Shown in pieces: positions 30,692-39,428 of a DNA stretch of 64,000 nucleotides; the stretch's first letter is position 1, and each line of letters begins with the position of its first letter. Below the pieces are notes generated by a model. That model was given only the letters and a program-made list of their open reading frames with translations. It was not told the origin of the DNA and ran no database searches. The stretch spans positions 316,017-380,016 of the forward strand of contig NZ_JANUBZ010000002.1 in the NCBI RefSeq assembly GCF_024808665.1. Reading direction: 5' to 3'. This stretch comes from Mucilaginibacter empetricola (GTDB taxonomy: Bacteria > Bacteroidota > Bacteroidia > Sphingobacteriales > Sphingobacteriaceae). Position numbers and translations under genes: made by a program.

Positions 30692-30925
30692 ATAACGATG
30701 GGTTTAAAACCTTGAGTGTTCGAAACGTTGTTTTTTTACCGATATCGAATATGGGGTGTCACCCTGAGGCACTCGAAGGGGGGTGCGTTGGGTATACGCC
30801 AATGCATTACCGCTGATGAAAAACGTGAAGGTATGGCGATTAAGGCCTTGCCCACATGCTTCGAGCGCCTCAGCATGACACCTTTTTAATGTTTCGAACA
30901 CTCAAGGTTTAAAACCCATCGTTAT
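30692..30925. repeat. REP palindrome split by an insertion
   Basis: The left half ATAACGATGGGTTTAAAACC (30692-30711) and right half GGTTTAAAACCCATCGTTAT (30906-30925) are parts of one palindrome, found intact (variant) at 12571-12599. The 11 bases GGTTTAAAACC are present on both sides of the 194-bp insertion, as expected of a target-site duplication. Confidence 0.85.
30712..30905. mobile_element. MITE-like palindromic element, copy 3 (complete ends)
   Basis: A 194-bp element with perfect 15-bp terminal inverted repeats, TTGAGTGTTCGAAAC / GTTTCGAACACTCAA, flanked by an 11-bp direct repeat GGTTTAAAACC. Its interior (GGGTGTCACCCTGAGGCACT...GCTTCGAGCGCCTCAGCATG) is homologous to the copies at 2996-3180 and 25859-26033. 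It encodes no transposase, so any movement would need an enzyme from elsewhere. Confidence 0.8.
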
Positions 30926-30963
30926 GGAAAAAGCTCTTTGAGCCTCATTTTAAATAATAAAAA

Positions 30964-33957
30964 ATGAAACAAATCCTGTTTTGGTTGTTGCTTGCCGGAT
31001 GTTGCAACGTTGCTGTTGCACAAGAAATTAAATACGTTTCAAAAAATAACGACTGGGATCCCGACTCGTTAGGTAATCATCGCGTGGTTATTACCGTCAA
31101 TCATACAGATAGCAAAGTAGCAAAGGCCTTTATTGAATGGCGACGTAATGATGCGCATCCCGAAAATAAGGATCTGTTTGTGGTGGATTCGGCAACCAAC
31201 AAAATAATCAGCAATGTATCGGTAACTTCTATCAGTCGTGAAAGCTGTACGCTTTTTTTCGAACCAGTTTCGGGCGATCAAAAATACTTTGTTTACTATC
31301 TGCCTTATAAAGTCGATAGAAAATCAAATTACCCCAATGCTAAATATCTAAAGCCCGGGCAAACAGCCAGCAACGATTGGGTGCAGTCCATAAACACTGC
31401 TATAATTGAAAATGCCAGGGTTGAAAGTATCGAATCAATCAATGCCATCAACAGCTTTTACCCGATGGAGGTAATTGCCACCAAGGCAGAAACCGATAGC
31501 CTGATCCATCAGAATGCAGGAAGAAGTTATTTTGTTTTTCCGGAAGACAGGCTGCATTCCATCCGCATGAAGCACGATTTGTCGCAGCGTTGGATACTTG
31601 AAGGCGTTAAGAATATTTTTGCCGGCGATGTAAAGCGGGGCGAAAATTATGCTTATCAATTAGGTATTTACCCGGTAACAAAAAATCTTAAAGACGTTAA
31701 AATAGCCTTCTCTGCATTAAAAAGTAAAACAGGCAGGCAAATATCATCAAAGGTAATGTCGTGCCTTAATACCAACGGTGTTGATTTCAGAGGTGGAACT
31801 TTTAACCATTCCGTTGATGTTGCAAAGGGTGATATTCAAGCCTTATGGTGTTTGGTTAATATACCATCAACTACTTTAGCCGGCACTTATTCTGGTTATG
31901 TTACCGTATCCGCTAAAAATGCCGAGAATACAAAAATCGGCATCAGGTTGACGGTTGGTAAAGCTATTGCAGTTAAAGGCGGCGTAAATGAACCCTGGAA
32001 ACAAACCCGCTTAACCTGGTTAAACTCGGCCATCGCCCAAAAAAATGAAATAATTAAGCCATATATACCATTGGTAGTGAAGGATAACAGCATTGCCTTG
32101 CTGGGTCGTAAAGTTATTCTGGATAAAACCGGTTTCCCGAAAAATATCGAGACCTATTTTACGCCGGAGATGACTTCATTTTCAACTACGGCCAAACAGG
32201 TGATCAGTAATCCTATCGAACTAAAAGCAGAAAACAGCAATGGCCTTGAACAATGGCAATCAAAAGGCGTAAAATTTGTTGAAACAGACGCAGGCACCGT
32301 AAAGTGGACAGCGGAAAATACTTCAGCCAATTTACAAATGGATGTTTCGGGATCATTGGAGTTTGATGGATTTTCATCTTATGCCGTTAAGGTAACTGCT
32401 TTGCAGGATGTGAATTTAAACGATATCCGGATGGAGATTCCTTTTAATAAGGATGCCGCTAAATATATAATGGGCCTTAACCTGAAAGGCGAAAAACGGC
32501 CCGATCATTACGAATGGAAATGGGATGTTGCCCATAAAAGTCAGGATGGTGCCTGGCTGGGCGATGTAAACGCTGGCTTACAATACTCACTGCGCGATGA
32601 AAATTATGTGCGTCCTTTAAATACCAATTTTTATCTGCAAAAACCTTTGCTGCTGCCCACCTCATGGGGAAATGATGGCAAGGGCGGAGTCAATATAACC
32701 GAAAATGGCAATACCGTGCTGGTGAATAATTATAGCGGCAGTCGTAATTTGAAAAAAGGCGATGTGCTGTACTATAACTTCACCATGTTGATTACCCCGT
32801 TTCATCCTATAAATACCGATTTTCAATGGGCAACGCGCTTTTATCATAAGTATGATAACATCGACACCATAAAAGCAACAGGCGCTACGGTTATAAATAT
32901 TCATCATGGTACGCCTATTAATCCTTATATCAATTACCCTTTTATAGCACACGATGCCATGAAAGCTTATGTTGACGAAGCGCATAAAAAGGGATTAAAA
33001 GTTAAAATATACAATACCGTACGTGAACTGTCGAACAGTGCTTACGAAACATTTGCCATGCGCAGCCTGGGGCATGAGATTTATTCAACAGGTAAGGGCG
33101 GTGGTTATTCGTGGTTGCAGGAACATATTAGCGACGACTACATTGCCGCCTGGTATGTGCCCGAAGTAAGGGATGCTGCCATAATAAACAGTGGTATGAG
33201 CAGATGGCACAACTACTATGTGGAAGGGATGAACTGGTTGGTACAAAATGTAGGTATCGACGGTATTTACCTGGACGACGTAGCATTTGACCGTACCACC
33301 ATGAAACGCATTAAACGCGTGCTTACGCAGGACGGGCATCCGGGAATTATTGATCTGCATTCGGCCAATCAGTATAATAAGAACGATGGTTTTAACAATA
33401 GTGCTAATTTGTATATGGAGCATTTTCCATATTTAAACCGGCTATGGTTTGGCGAGTATTTTGATTATGAGAAAAACTCGCCCGACTTTTTCATTACCGA
33501 AGTTTCGGGCATTCCTTTTGGCTTGATGGGCGAAATGTTGCAGGGCGGAGGCAATCCTTATCGCGGGATGATTTACGGTATGACCAATCGTATGCCCTGG
33601 AGCGACAATGCCGACCCACGCCCGATATGGAAGCTATGGGACGATTTTGGTATGAAAGGCACTAAAATGATTGGTTATTGGGTAGAGAATAACCCGGTAA
33701 AAACGGATAATCCGGAGGTGCTGGCCACCATTTATAAAAAAGATAAGGCCGTATTGGTGTCAATAGCCAGTTGGGTAAAAACAGATGTAAACGTAAAGCT
33801 ATTGATAGACTGGAAGGCATTAGGCATCGATCCAGCCAAAGCAACAATTATAGCCCCCGAAGTGAAGAATTTTCAACCCACTGCAAGTTTTAAAGATGGG
33901 GAGGATATCCCGGTGCAAACCGGCAAAGGATGGCTGATAATTATCAAGGAAAAATAA
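30964..33957 (+). CDS. Large secreted glycoside hydrolase-like protein (DUF6067/GH123-type)
   Basis: The 997-residue product has a signal peptide (MKQILFWLLLAGCCNVAVAQ). Beta-sandwich regions span roughly residues 25-330 and 380-600, and a TIM-barrel-like part covers about 600-900. The barrel shows ATRFYHKYDNIDTIKATGA, VINIHHGTPINPY, KGLKVKIYNTVRELS and a loop IDGIYLDDVAFDRTTMKR whose paired aspartates are likely active-site residues. The layout fits Bacteroidota proteins annotated as glycoside hydrolase domain/DUF6067. Glycan breakdown outside the cytoplasm is inferred and the substrate is unknown. The gene directly follows the split REP palindrome. It converges on a DUF3472 gene across a word-palindrome spacer that likely ends both transcripts. 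Confidence 0.82.
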   Translation: MKQILFWLLLAGCCNVAVAQEIKYVSKNNDWDPDSLGNHRVVITVNHTDSKVAKAFIEWRRNDAHPENKDLFVVDSATNKIISNVSVTSISRESCTLFFEPVSGDQKYFVYYLPYKVDRKSNYPNAKYLKPGQTASNDWVQSINTAIIENARVESIESINAINSFYPMEVIATKAETDSLIHQNAGRSYFVFPEDRLHSIRMKHDLSQRWILEGVKNIFAGDVKRGENYAYQLGIYPVTKNLKDVKIAFSALKSKTGRQISSKVMSCLNTNGVDFRGGTFNHSVDVAKGDIQALWCLVNIPSTTLAGTYSGYVTVSAKNAENTKIGIRLTVGKAIAVKGGVNEPWKQTRLTWLNSAIAQKNEIIKPYIPLVVKDNSIALLGRKVILDKTGFPKNIETYFTPEMTSFSTTAKQVISNPIELKAENSNGLEQWQSKGVKFVETDAGTVKWTAENTSANLQMDVSGSLEFDGFSSYAVKVTALQDVNLNDIRMEIPFNKDAAKYIMGLNLKGEKRPDHYEWKWDVAHKSQDGAWLGDVNAGLQYSLRDENYVRPLNTNFYLQKPLLLPTSWGNDGKGGVNITENGNTVLVNNYSGSRNLKKGDVLYYNFTMLITPFHPINTDFQWATRFYHKYDNIDTIKATGATVINIHHGTPINPYINYPFIAHDAMKAYVDEAHKKGLKVKIYNTVRELSNSAYETFAMRSLGHEIYSTGKGGGYSWLQEHISDDYIAAWYVPEVRDAAIINSGMSRWHNYYVEGMNWLVQNVGIDGIYLDDVAFDRTTMKRIKRVLTQDGHPGIIDLHSANQYNKNDGFNNSANLYMEHFPYLNRLWFGEYFDYEKNSPDFFITEVSGIPFGLMGEMLQGGGNPYRGMIYGMTNRMPWSDNADPRPIWKLWDDFGMKGTKMIGYWVENNPVKTDNPEVLATIYKKDKAVLVSIASWVKTDVNVKLLIDWKALGIDPAKATIIAPEVKNFQPTASFKDGEDIPVQTGKGWLIIIKEK

Positions 33958-34097
33958 GCGGAATGCGGAAGTGTTCTTAATGCGGAAGTCGGAATGCCGA
34001 TTGCGGAATGATTTAAAGTCGGATTTGTTTTGAAGTCGAATTCGAAGTGCGAAATGTCGCACTTCGAATTTTATTTTCATTCCGCACTCCGCATTAA
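33958..34097. repeat. GCGGAAT-word inverted repeat with a perfect 14-bp hairpin
   Basis: Words such as GCGGAATGCGGAAGTG and GCGGAAGTCGGAATG on the left face CATTCCGCACTCCGC on the right. In the centre AATTCGAAGTGCGA-AATG-TCGCACTTCGAATT (34039-34070) forms a perfect stem followed by TTATTTT. It lies between convergent genes and probably terminates both. It contains the empty version of the site filled at 21877-21908. Confidence 0.75.
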
Positions 34098-34099
34098 TC

Positions 34100-35410
34100 C
34101 TACGGTAGTTTATTAAAATCTATATCGGGTACTTTGCCAGTTACAGATCGTTCAAATAAGGTATTTCTCAGGGTATAATTATTAAAAAAGCCACAGTTTT
34201 TGAGGTAGAAAGCCGCGCCATCGGTGCCGCCGGCATAATCCATCCGGTAACCTTTTGCTCCGGTGTTATCAACGGTAAAGCGGGCTTTGTTTAGCTCCAT
34301 CCATTTTCCGGTTCCGTCAGCTATCCATTGGTTGGTAAATAGCACCTTCCGGGTAATGGTTCCCTGCTCGGGTTCAAAGTTTTCTAAAAAGGAATGAAGG
34401 TGCTTCAGCCAGGTATTGGTTTGCGGTCTGCTAAAACTGGCTATCAATTGCCATTTATTTACTTCGGGTGCAAAAAACCAGGCAGTGTAAACTGTGTGAT
34501 TACTACCATCTGGCTGGGCTTTCATTAGAAATTTATAGGTGCTGCCTGCTTTCCAGTTGTACAATAAATAGCTCTGTCCGCCCGATCCTTCGTTACCAAA
34601 TTCGCCAGTATGCACATTGTCCCCCTTTTTTAGCATCACAATTTTCTGACTATCAGGAATAACTCCGGGGTTATCCGTTTTATATGGGCTCCATACTGAA
34701 AACAAAATGTGCCGCTCTGTTAGCGAATTTACCTGCATACCAAAATAGCCTTCTCCAAAGCCATCGGCCATAAAATAGGAGTGCAGCACATCATTACCCG
34801 GTGGTACGGTCACTTCGTTATAAAACCATTCCACATTCATCTTTTCGGGCATCATATAACTTAAATGTACCGATGGCCCGCGTCGTCCCCAGTAAAAGAA
34901 ATCGCCGTCGTTATTTTTTACATATGCTGTTTGGGCATCTACAGCAGTGCCTGCTATTTTAAAGCTGTTTATATCGGCATAATAACTACTTGTTTTTTTA
35001 ATCCCTTTTATTTTTATGGCGATGTATCCGGTGTCTGTGATAGTCCAGTCTCCGGCATAATGGTCGGCAAAACTGGCGCCATCTATTGCAACCCTTTTGA
35101 TTAAATTATTTATAGAGATGTTTAAGCTGCTTTGCCCATTAGCAATTTTGCCGTTAAGCCATATTTTTAATGTCCCCTTTTTTGCCAGGCGTATGTAGGT
35201 GGTAAACTCCGCAGTTGCGTTCGTCCAGTTTACAATTCCATCGTTGGTGATATTGCCACCTGTGGTATCAGCGTCGGCGCGCCAGGAGTTACCGCCGATG
35301 GGGATATTTAATACGCTGTCGGTGATGGTTTGAGCGCCGACAAAACTGTTAACGGCAAGGCATAAACAGCAAAACAGAAAGGGGCGGGGTATTGCTTTGT
35401 GGCATTTCAT
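34100..35410 (-). CDS. Secreted DUF5077-DUF3472 protein, carbohydrate-related
   Basis: The 436-residue product has a signal peptide (ending near VNSFVGAQ). A beta-sandwich at about residues 33-155 (IPIGGNSWRADADT, YIRLAKKGTLKIWLNGK) matches DUF5077. The DUF3472 domain at about 165-340 contains SVHLSYMMPEKMNVEWFYNE, FFAPEVNKWQLIASFSRP and TWLKHLHSFLENFEPEQG. Such proteins occur beside glycan-degrading enzymes in Bacteroidota and are thought to bind or process carbohydrate; the catalytic role is unknown. It converges on the DUF6067-type gene, so the pair may serve one substrate although they are not an operon. TAGTTTTG lies four bases before the ATG, predicting a leaderless mRNA. Confidence 0.85.
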   Translation of the reverse strand: MKCHKAIPRPFLFCCLCLAVNSFVGAQTITDSVLNIPIGGNSWRADADTTGGNITNDGIVNWTNATAEFTTYIRLAKKGTLKIWLNGKIANGQSSLNISINNLIKRVAIDGASFADHYAGDWTITDTGYIAIKIKGIKKTSSYYADINSFKIAGTAVDAQTAYVKNNDGDFFYWGRRGPSVHLSYMMPEKMNVEWFYNEVTVPPGNDVLHSYFMADGFGEGYFGMQVNSLTERHILFSVWSPYKTDNPGVIPDSQKIVMLKKGDNVHTGEFGNEGSGGQSYLLYNWKAGSTYKFLMKAQPDGSNHTVYTAWFFAPEVNKWQLIASFSRPQTNTWLKHLHSFLENFEPEQGTITRKVLFTNQWIADGTGKWMELNKARFTVDNTGAKGYRMDYAGGTDGAAFYLKNCGFFNNYTLRNTLFERSVTGKVPDIDFNKLP

Positions 35411-35414
35411 ACAG

Positions 35415-35422
35415 CAAAACTA
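35415..35422 (-). promoter_or_regulatory. -7 box of the DUF3472 gene, leaderless arrangement
   Basis: Minus-strand TAGTTTTG matches TAnnTTTG exactly; CTGT and then the ATG follow. Confidence 0.5.
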
Positions 35423-35526
35423 CTTTTTCAAACAGTAAATTAATATTTATCACCATCATATTTGTTGATGAAAGTTTAAAACCCTCTTAATGTAAATTGT
35501 GCTATTTTAGTTTTTGAATTCCTACG

Positions 35527-36192
35527 ATGAAAACAATAACTAAACCCCTCTTAATATTTTTCACACTGACCTTGTTTTTTAGCACGCTATACGCACAACG
35601 ACAGATTAAAGAAGGCGTTGCAACCTACTCTGCAACTTACGACTTGCCGGCAGATCAAAAGGATATGGCGGCTGCTCTTCCGTCAGAGATCATTTGCTTT
35701 TTCAGGGGCGATTCAACCGCGGCTATTGTTAACCAGGGCGGTGCCACTATAAAAGGTGTTTCTGTTTTTAAAGATAATTATCACAGTATGATAATTGATT
35801 TTTTGTCTATCGATAAAAAAGTTGTGGTGGTACTCACCCTTGCAGAAGTGGAGGAAGAAAAAGCAACCAACCCAACCTTAACCGCTGTAAAGGGAACGGA
35901 AACGCAGGTAATTAACGGATATAAATGTTTCAAAACTGTGGTCACCGATAAAAAGAGCGGAGCAGCTTATGAAATATGGCTCACTAATGATATTGATTTC
36001 ACCCCAAATTCGGTAAGCAAAGCCGTTAGTGGCTTTGGCGGAGTACCGGTTAAGTTTGTGACTTTTAATCACGGTATCAAAGTAAATGCCGAGCTGAAAG
36101 GTTTAACGGAAACGTCGGTTCCACCAGGCTTTTTTACGGCCACTAAAGATTATGAACCAATGTCTTATGCTGATTTAAAGGCGGTTTTATGA
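35527..36192 (+). CDS. Secreted protein, DUF4412-like
   Basis: The 221-residue product has a signal peptide (LLIFFTLTLFFSTLYAQ). The mature part is a beta-rich domain with KEGVATYSATYDLPADQKD, EIICFFRGDSTAAIVNQGG, INGYKCFKTVVTDKKSGAAY and EIWLTNDIDFTP. This pattern (a repeated Y-x-x-x-xLP start, a central NGYxCkKyvv and EIWxTxdI) is shared by exported Bacteroidota proteins annotated as DUF4412 or GLPGLI-like, roles unknown. It probably sits in the periplasm or on the outer membrane. The family name is by eye and could be wrong. The next exported protein gene starts about 85 bases downstream, and the two may share a transcript. Confidence 0.7.
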   Translation: MKTITKPLLIFFTLTLFFSTLYAQRQIKEGVATYSATYDLPADQKDMAAALPSEIICFFRGDSTAAIVNQGGATIKGVSVFKDNYHSMIIDFLSIDKKVVVVLTLAEVEEEKATNPTLTAVKGTETQVINGYKCFKTVVTDKKSGAAYEIWLTNDIDFTPNSVSKAVSGFGGVPVKFVTFNHGIKVNAELKGLTETSVPPGFFTATKDYEPMSYADLKAVL

Positions 36193-36276
36193 TAGATTTT
36201 TTTCGCGAATGTGACTAAACCATTTATTGCCAATGCCGTCATATGTAACAAAATTAAAACAATCAAAAAGTACACC

Positions 36277-36840
36277 GTGAAAAAACTAGGATTAATAGCC
36301 GCTGCAATGTTTTTTGCCGCCGCAACATTTGCTCAAACAACAACCTCGGCTACAACTTCTGCTCAAACAGAATCAACCGCCAAACAGGGTGATAATGCGA
36401 AACTTACTCCCGAAGAAAATACTAAAATGAAAGAGCTGGATAGTTGCGTCCGTAATTATAACAGGGAAAAAGCTGCTGCTAAACGGGCAATGGTAAAAGG
36501 GGATTTTAAAACTTCAAAAGCTGATTATGCAATAGCCGATGCGGATAAAAAGAATATGAAAGCAATGGCCGCCCAGTTAAAAAATGAAGGTGTACGCCGT
36601 CCGTTGATGCTGGCACGTAAGCAAATAAAGAAGGCTGATAACAAAATGATTATGGCCGATATTAAAACTGTAAAAGCCGATAAGCTGGCTAAACAAAAAG
36701 CATTAAGTGCCGGCGATAGTACTGCTTTAAAGCTTGCCGAAAACAATTTGCTTGCTGATAAAAACAATTTAAAGAAAGACATCAAAGACACAAGTCATGA
36801 CGATACGAAGCATTTTGCGGTTATCCGCCCAAAATCTTAA
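36277..36840 (+). CDS. Exported lysine/alanine-rich helical protein
   Basis: The frame opens at a GTG at 36211, but a second GTG at 36277 begins a proper signal peptide (KKLGLIAAAMFFAAATFAQ) and is preferred, giving 187 residues. The mature part is a long, highly charged helix built from irregular KAD-type repeats (SKADYAIADADKKNMKAMAA, KADNKMIMADIKTVKADKLA). It has no cysteine-based or enzymatic motif and ends in a basic tail. It should be an elongated periplasmic protein, perhaps structural or stress-related; no family is named. A GTG start and the absence of an ATG nearby make translation initiation less certain. An intrinsic terminator follows at 36857-36910. Confidence 0.7.
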   Translation: MKKLGLIAAAMFFAAATFAQTTTSATTSAQTESTAKQGDNAKLTPEENTKMKELDSCVRNYNREKAAAKRAMVKGDFKTSKADYAIADADKKNMKAMAAQLKNEGVRRPLMLARKQIKKADNKMIMADIKTVKADKLAKQKALSAGDSTALKLAENNLLADKNNLKKDIKDTSHDDTKHFAVIRPKS

Positions 36841-36856
36841 AACCCCAATAGATAAC

Positions 36857-36910
36857 AAAACTCCGGGTTTTGCCAGCAATGATGCTGATAAAAGCCGGAG
36901 TTTCTTTTTT
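36857..36910 (+). terminator. Intrinsic terminator
   Basis: AAAACTCCGG...CCGGAGTTT with a ~30-base apical region, then TTTCTTTTTT, following the exported helical protein gene. Confidence 0.75.
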
Positions 36911-36957
36911 CCTTTGCCAGTTTACACACTACAATTGGTGCAATGCTAAATATTAGC

Positions 36958-37824
36958 CTATTTGTTTAATTTATCAACCCGGTCATAAAACTCGTTTTGA
37001 AGTTTTATGGTTGCGGTATCAGCTTTTACGGCCTTTAAAGCTTTTATAAACGCTGCAATTTCATGATCGGTAATAAACTTGCCGAAATCAGAAGTTGCTT
37101 TATCACCTTCACCGGCATAATGATTAGGGAATGAGGAGTACCACCAGATAGGGGTATACAAATTAGGTAGGCTTAATCGTTTTTGATCGGCGCCACTTTC
37201 ATTCGAGGCCCTGTCCATCCGCATTAAATCGGGGCGGTAATATAGCAAGGTTGCTGTTTCCGATTCACCGGCATGCATATCACCCGAGATTGGCGATTTA
37301 TGCAACTTTTTGTATTCTGTAACATAATCCGCATCATTTTCCGGGCGATACAGGTAAACCGCATAGTTATGCCGTTTGTTTAACAACGATTGCATAAAGA
37401 ACTCCAAAAACTCTGGGTTGCCGCCATGACCGTTTAAAATAATGATCTTGTCAAATCCGTTACGTGCAATTTCATCACAGGTAGCTTCCAATAGTTCATA
37501 AATTACTTTACTCGGCAGGGCAAATGTGCCAGGTTGCTGACGGGCTTCGTTAATCTGCCCGTAAAAATAATCGGGGAAAACAACGGCGTATTCGGATTTT
37601 ACGGCCCTTGCCGCCCATTCGCGCACATGGATCAAATCGGTACCAATAGGCGAGTGTGGTCCGTGTTTCTCCAATATGCCTATTGGCAGGATACAGGTTT
37701 TTGATGATTTTTCTAAAGCTTTTGGGAAATCGCTGGCTACCAGTTCATCCCACCGGGCCGGGATATCCTGCGCAAAAGTAGCGCCCGACAAAAGCATCGC
37801 CATAAATAATAAACGTAGTTTCAT
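36958..37824 (-). CDS. Exported creatininase-family amidohydrolase
   Basis: The 288-residue product starts with a signal peptide (MKLRLLFMAMLLSGATFAQ), unusual for a family that is mostly cytoplasmic, though exported forms are known in Bacteroidota. The creatininase metal ligands are visible: Glu52 and His54 in PIGILEKHGPHSP, Asp63 in GTDLIH, the ILNGHGGN loop and a late glutamate in MHAGESETATL. Members hydrolyse cyclic or linear amides such as creatinine, 2-amino-5-formylamino compounds or mycofactocin peptides. The substrate here is unknown. The gene is leftward and probably monocistronic. A terminator from the opposite strand lies 48 bases beyond its stop. Confidence 0.9.
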   Translation of the reverse strand: MKLRLLFMAMLLSGATFAQDIPARWDELVASDFPKALEKSSKTCILPIGILEKHGPHSPIGTDLIHVREWAARAVKSEYAVVFPDYFYGQINEARQQPGTFALPSKVIYELLEATCDEIARNGFDKIIILNGHGGNPEFLEFFMQSLLNKRHNYAVYLYRPENDADYVTEYKKLHKSPISGDMHAGESETATLLYYRPDLMRMDRASNESGADQKRLSLPNLYTPIWWYSSFPNHYAGEGDKATSDFGKFITDHEIAAFIKALKAVKADTATIKLQNEFYDRVDKLNK

Positions 37825-37948
37825 AAGTTTAATTCAAATAAAAGGTTTATAAGAAGGTTTACAAATTGAAGATACAGAATTATACAGGCATGAAATTAGC
37901 CGGATTGATTTGATTACATGATTGTTACAATAGGATTTTATGCGAATA

Positions 37949-38134
37949 CTATTTCTCCAGCACAAAGGTAATATTGACCCAGTTTGCCGCTGCATTGGGG
38001 CTGTGTATAATATCTTTTATTGCCCAGCCTTCATCCAGGTATTTATTTACATAGGCTATTTCATAAGCCGAGTGGCGGTTGGTTGTAGCCTGTTCGTAAA
38101 CATTGATGTTTACTGTAATTACTTTTTGTGCCAT
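37949..38134 (-). CDS. Small soluble protein of unknown function
   Basis: The 61-residue product has a compact alpha/beta pattern: strand AQKVITVNINVYEQ, helix AYEIAYVNKYLDEGWAIKDII, strand WVNITFVLEK. This balanced, non-repetitive composition and the ATG start suggest a real gene rather than chance. The segment VNKYLDEGWAIKDI resembles the small DUF4177-like fold in which a line such as LnelgaeGWelvsv is followed by a final strand; that comparison is tentative. It lies leftward, beyond the creatininase gene, with its own spacing of over 120 bases, and is divergent from the AlkZ-like gene. No partner is evident. Confidence 0.65.
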   Translation of the reverse strand: MAQKVITVNINVYEQATTNRHSAYEIAYVNKYLDEGWAIKDIIHSPNAAANWVNITFVLEK

Positions 38135-38254
38135 GTGGTTTGAATTGGTTATTAACCAAAGTTATATATTTATATGTTACCGGATTGCTTAAAATAGCTG
38201 CTGACAGGCTGTTGTCACCACCGGTTATTAATTTGCGGGTGAAATTTAAATTGT

Positions 38255-39316
38255 ATGCTACCAGTAACAAACAAGGATATTGCCCAACTTCGAATTTATA
38301 ATCAACATATTGCTCACACTGCATTTAAACAAGCGGCAGATGTGGTGAAATATATAGGCGCCATACAGGCACAGGATTATGCCGGTGCCAAATGGGCAGT
38401 TGGCCTCCGGATGCAGGATGCTAAAGATGCTGCAATTGACAGGGCTATGGCCGATGGCAGCATTATTCGTACCCATGTATTGCGCCCTACCTGGCATTTT
38501 GTATCGTCTGATGATTTGCGATGGATGCTTGATCTCACCGCTTTGCGGATTAAAGCTGCCGCGGCACCCTGGTACAAAAAGCTTGAACTGGATGCCACTA
38601 TTTTGAAAAAGAGCAATGATACGCTCGCCAGGATATTAGAAGGCGATAAGCAGCTTAGCAGAACCGAAGTAATGACGGCATTGCAACAAGCCGGCATTGC
38701 AACTGATGATCTTAGGTTTATTTACCTGCTACTATGGGCTGAGCTTGAACAGGTAATTTGCAGTGGCGGCAGGCAGGGTAAACAATTTAGCTATGCCTTA
38801 TTTGATGATAGGGTACCCCCCGCGCCACCCAAACCAAAAGAGGAAGCGTTAGTTGAGTTGGCTATGCGTTATTTTGCCAGCAGAGCTCCCGCTACTTTGT
38901 CCGATTTTGCCTGGTGGAGCGGTTTAACCACAACAGATGCCAAAGCAGGACTCGACCTTATTAAATCTGATTTGATAAGCCTGAAAATTGAAGGTAAAGA
39001 ATATTGGATGAATGCCGACTTGGAGGATATCGACATAAAAACTCCATTTGCTCACCTGCTGCCCGCATATGATGAGTATGCTGTTTCGTACAAAGACCGC
39101 ACTGCTACCGTTAAGCCGGAATATTTAACCCAGGCCAGATACGTTATTTTCGACCCTTCTATTGTTGTAAATAACCAGGTAGTAGGTACCTGGAAACGGA
39201 CAATCAACAAACATGGGGCCGATATCACCCTAAACCTTTTTGGAAAACTTAATAAAGTTCAAACCGCTGCTGTTGATGCTGCTATAAGCAGATATCAGAA
39301 ATTTATAAAGGATTAA
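38255..39316 (+). CDS. Winged-helix HTH_42 protein, AlkZ/YcaQ-like DNA glycosylase family
   Basis: The 353-residue product is built of tandem winged-helix domains. The AlkZ-type catalytic QxQ is present in the first part (GAIQAQDYAGAKWAVGLR, Gln38 and Gln40). TWHFVSSDDLRWMLDLT and the DFAWWSGLTTTDAKAGL helix follow, and HLLPAYDEYAVSYKDR matches the conserved LLPxyDEyl motif of the family. Relatives excise alkylated bases and unhook interstrand DNA crosslinks made by azinomycin, nitrogen mustards or colibactin. Whether this one protects against a specific product is unknown. It stands upstream of the AhpD-like, NTF2-like and AraC genes on the same strand, though with spacing over 100 bases to the next start. 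Confidence 0.88.
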   Translation: MLPVTNKDIAQLRIYNQHIAHTAFKQAADVVKYIGAIQAQDYAGAKWAVGLRMQDAKDAAIDRAMADGSIIRTHVLRPTWHFVSSDDLRWMLDLTALRIKAAAAPWYKKLELDATILKKSNDTLARILEGDKQLSRTEVMTALQQAGIATDDLRFIYLLLWAELEQVICSGGRQGKQFSYALFDDRVPPAPPKPKEEALVELAMRYFASRAPATLSDFAWWSGLTTTDAKAGLDLIKSDLISLKIEGKEYWMNADLEDIDIKTPFAHLLPAYDEYAVSYKDRTATVKPEYLTQARYVIFDPSIVVNNQVVGTWKRTINKHGADITLNLFGKLNKVQTAAVDAAISRYQKFIKD

Positions 39317-39428
39317 AATATTTGCTTAGGGAAAATTGTCCATCAAGAGGCGGCATTACTCCATTTTGCAGGGATTAGCAATGATGCACATTTGTATTGT
39401 CAATACAGACAATCAAAACTTAAAAAAA

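Noticed and set aside
30704..30901. 65-codon leftward frame
   Set aside because: It lies entirely inside the third MITE-like copy and is not maintained in the other copies.
39336..39428. N-terminal extension of the AhpD-like protein
   Set aside because: The family begins at MTRLTALNPEE; the upstream residues are not family-like.
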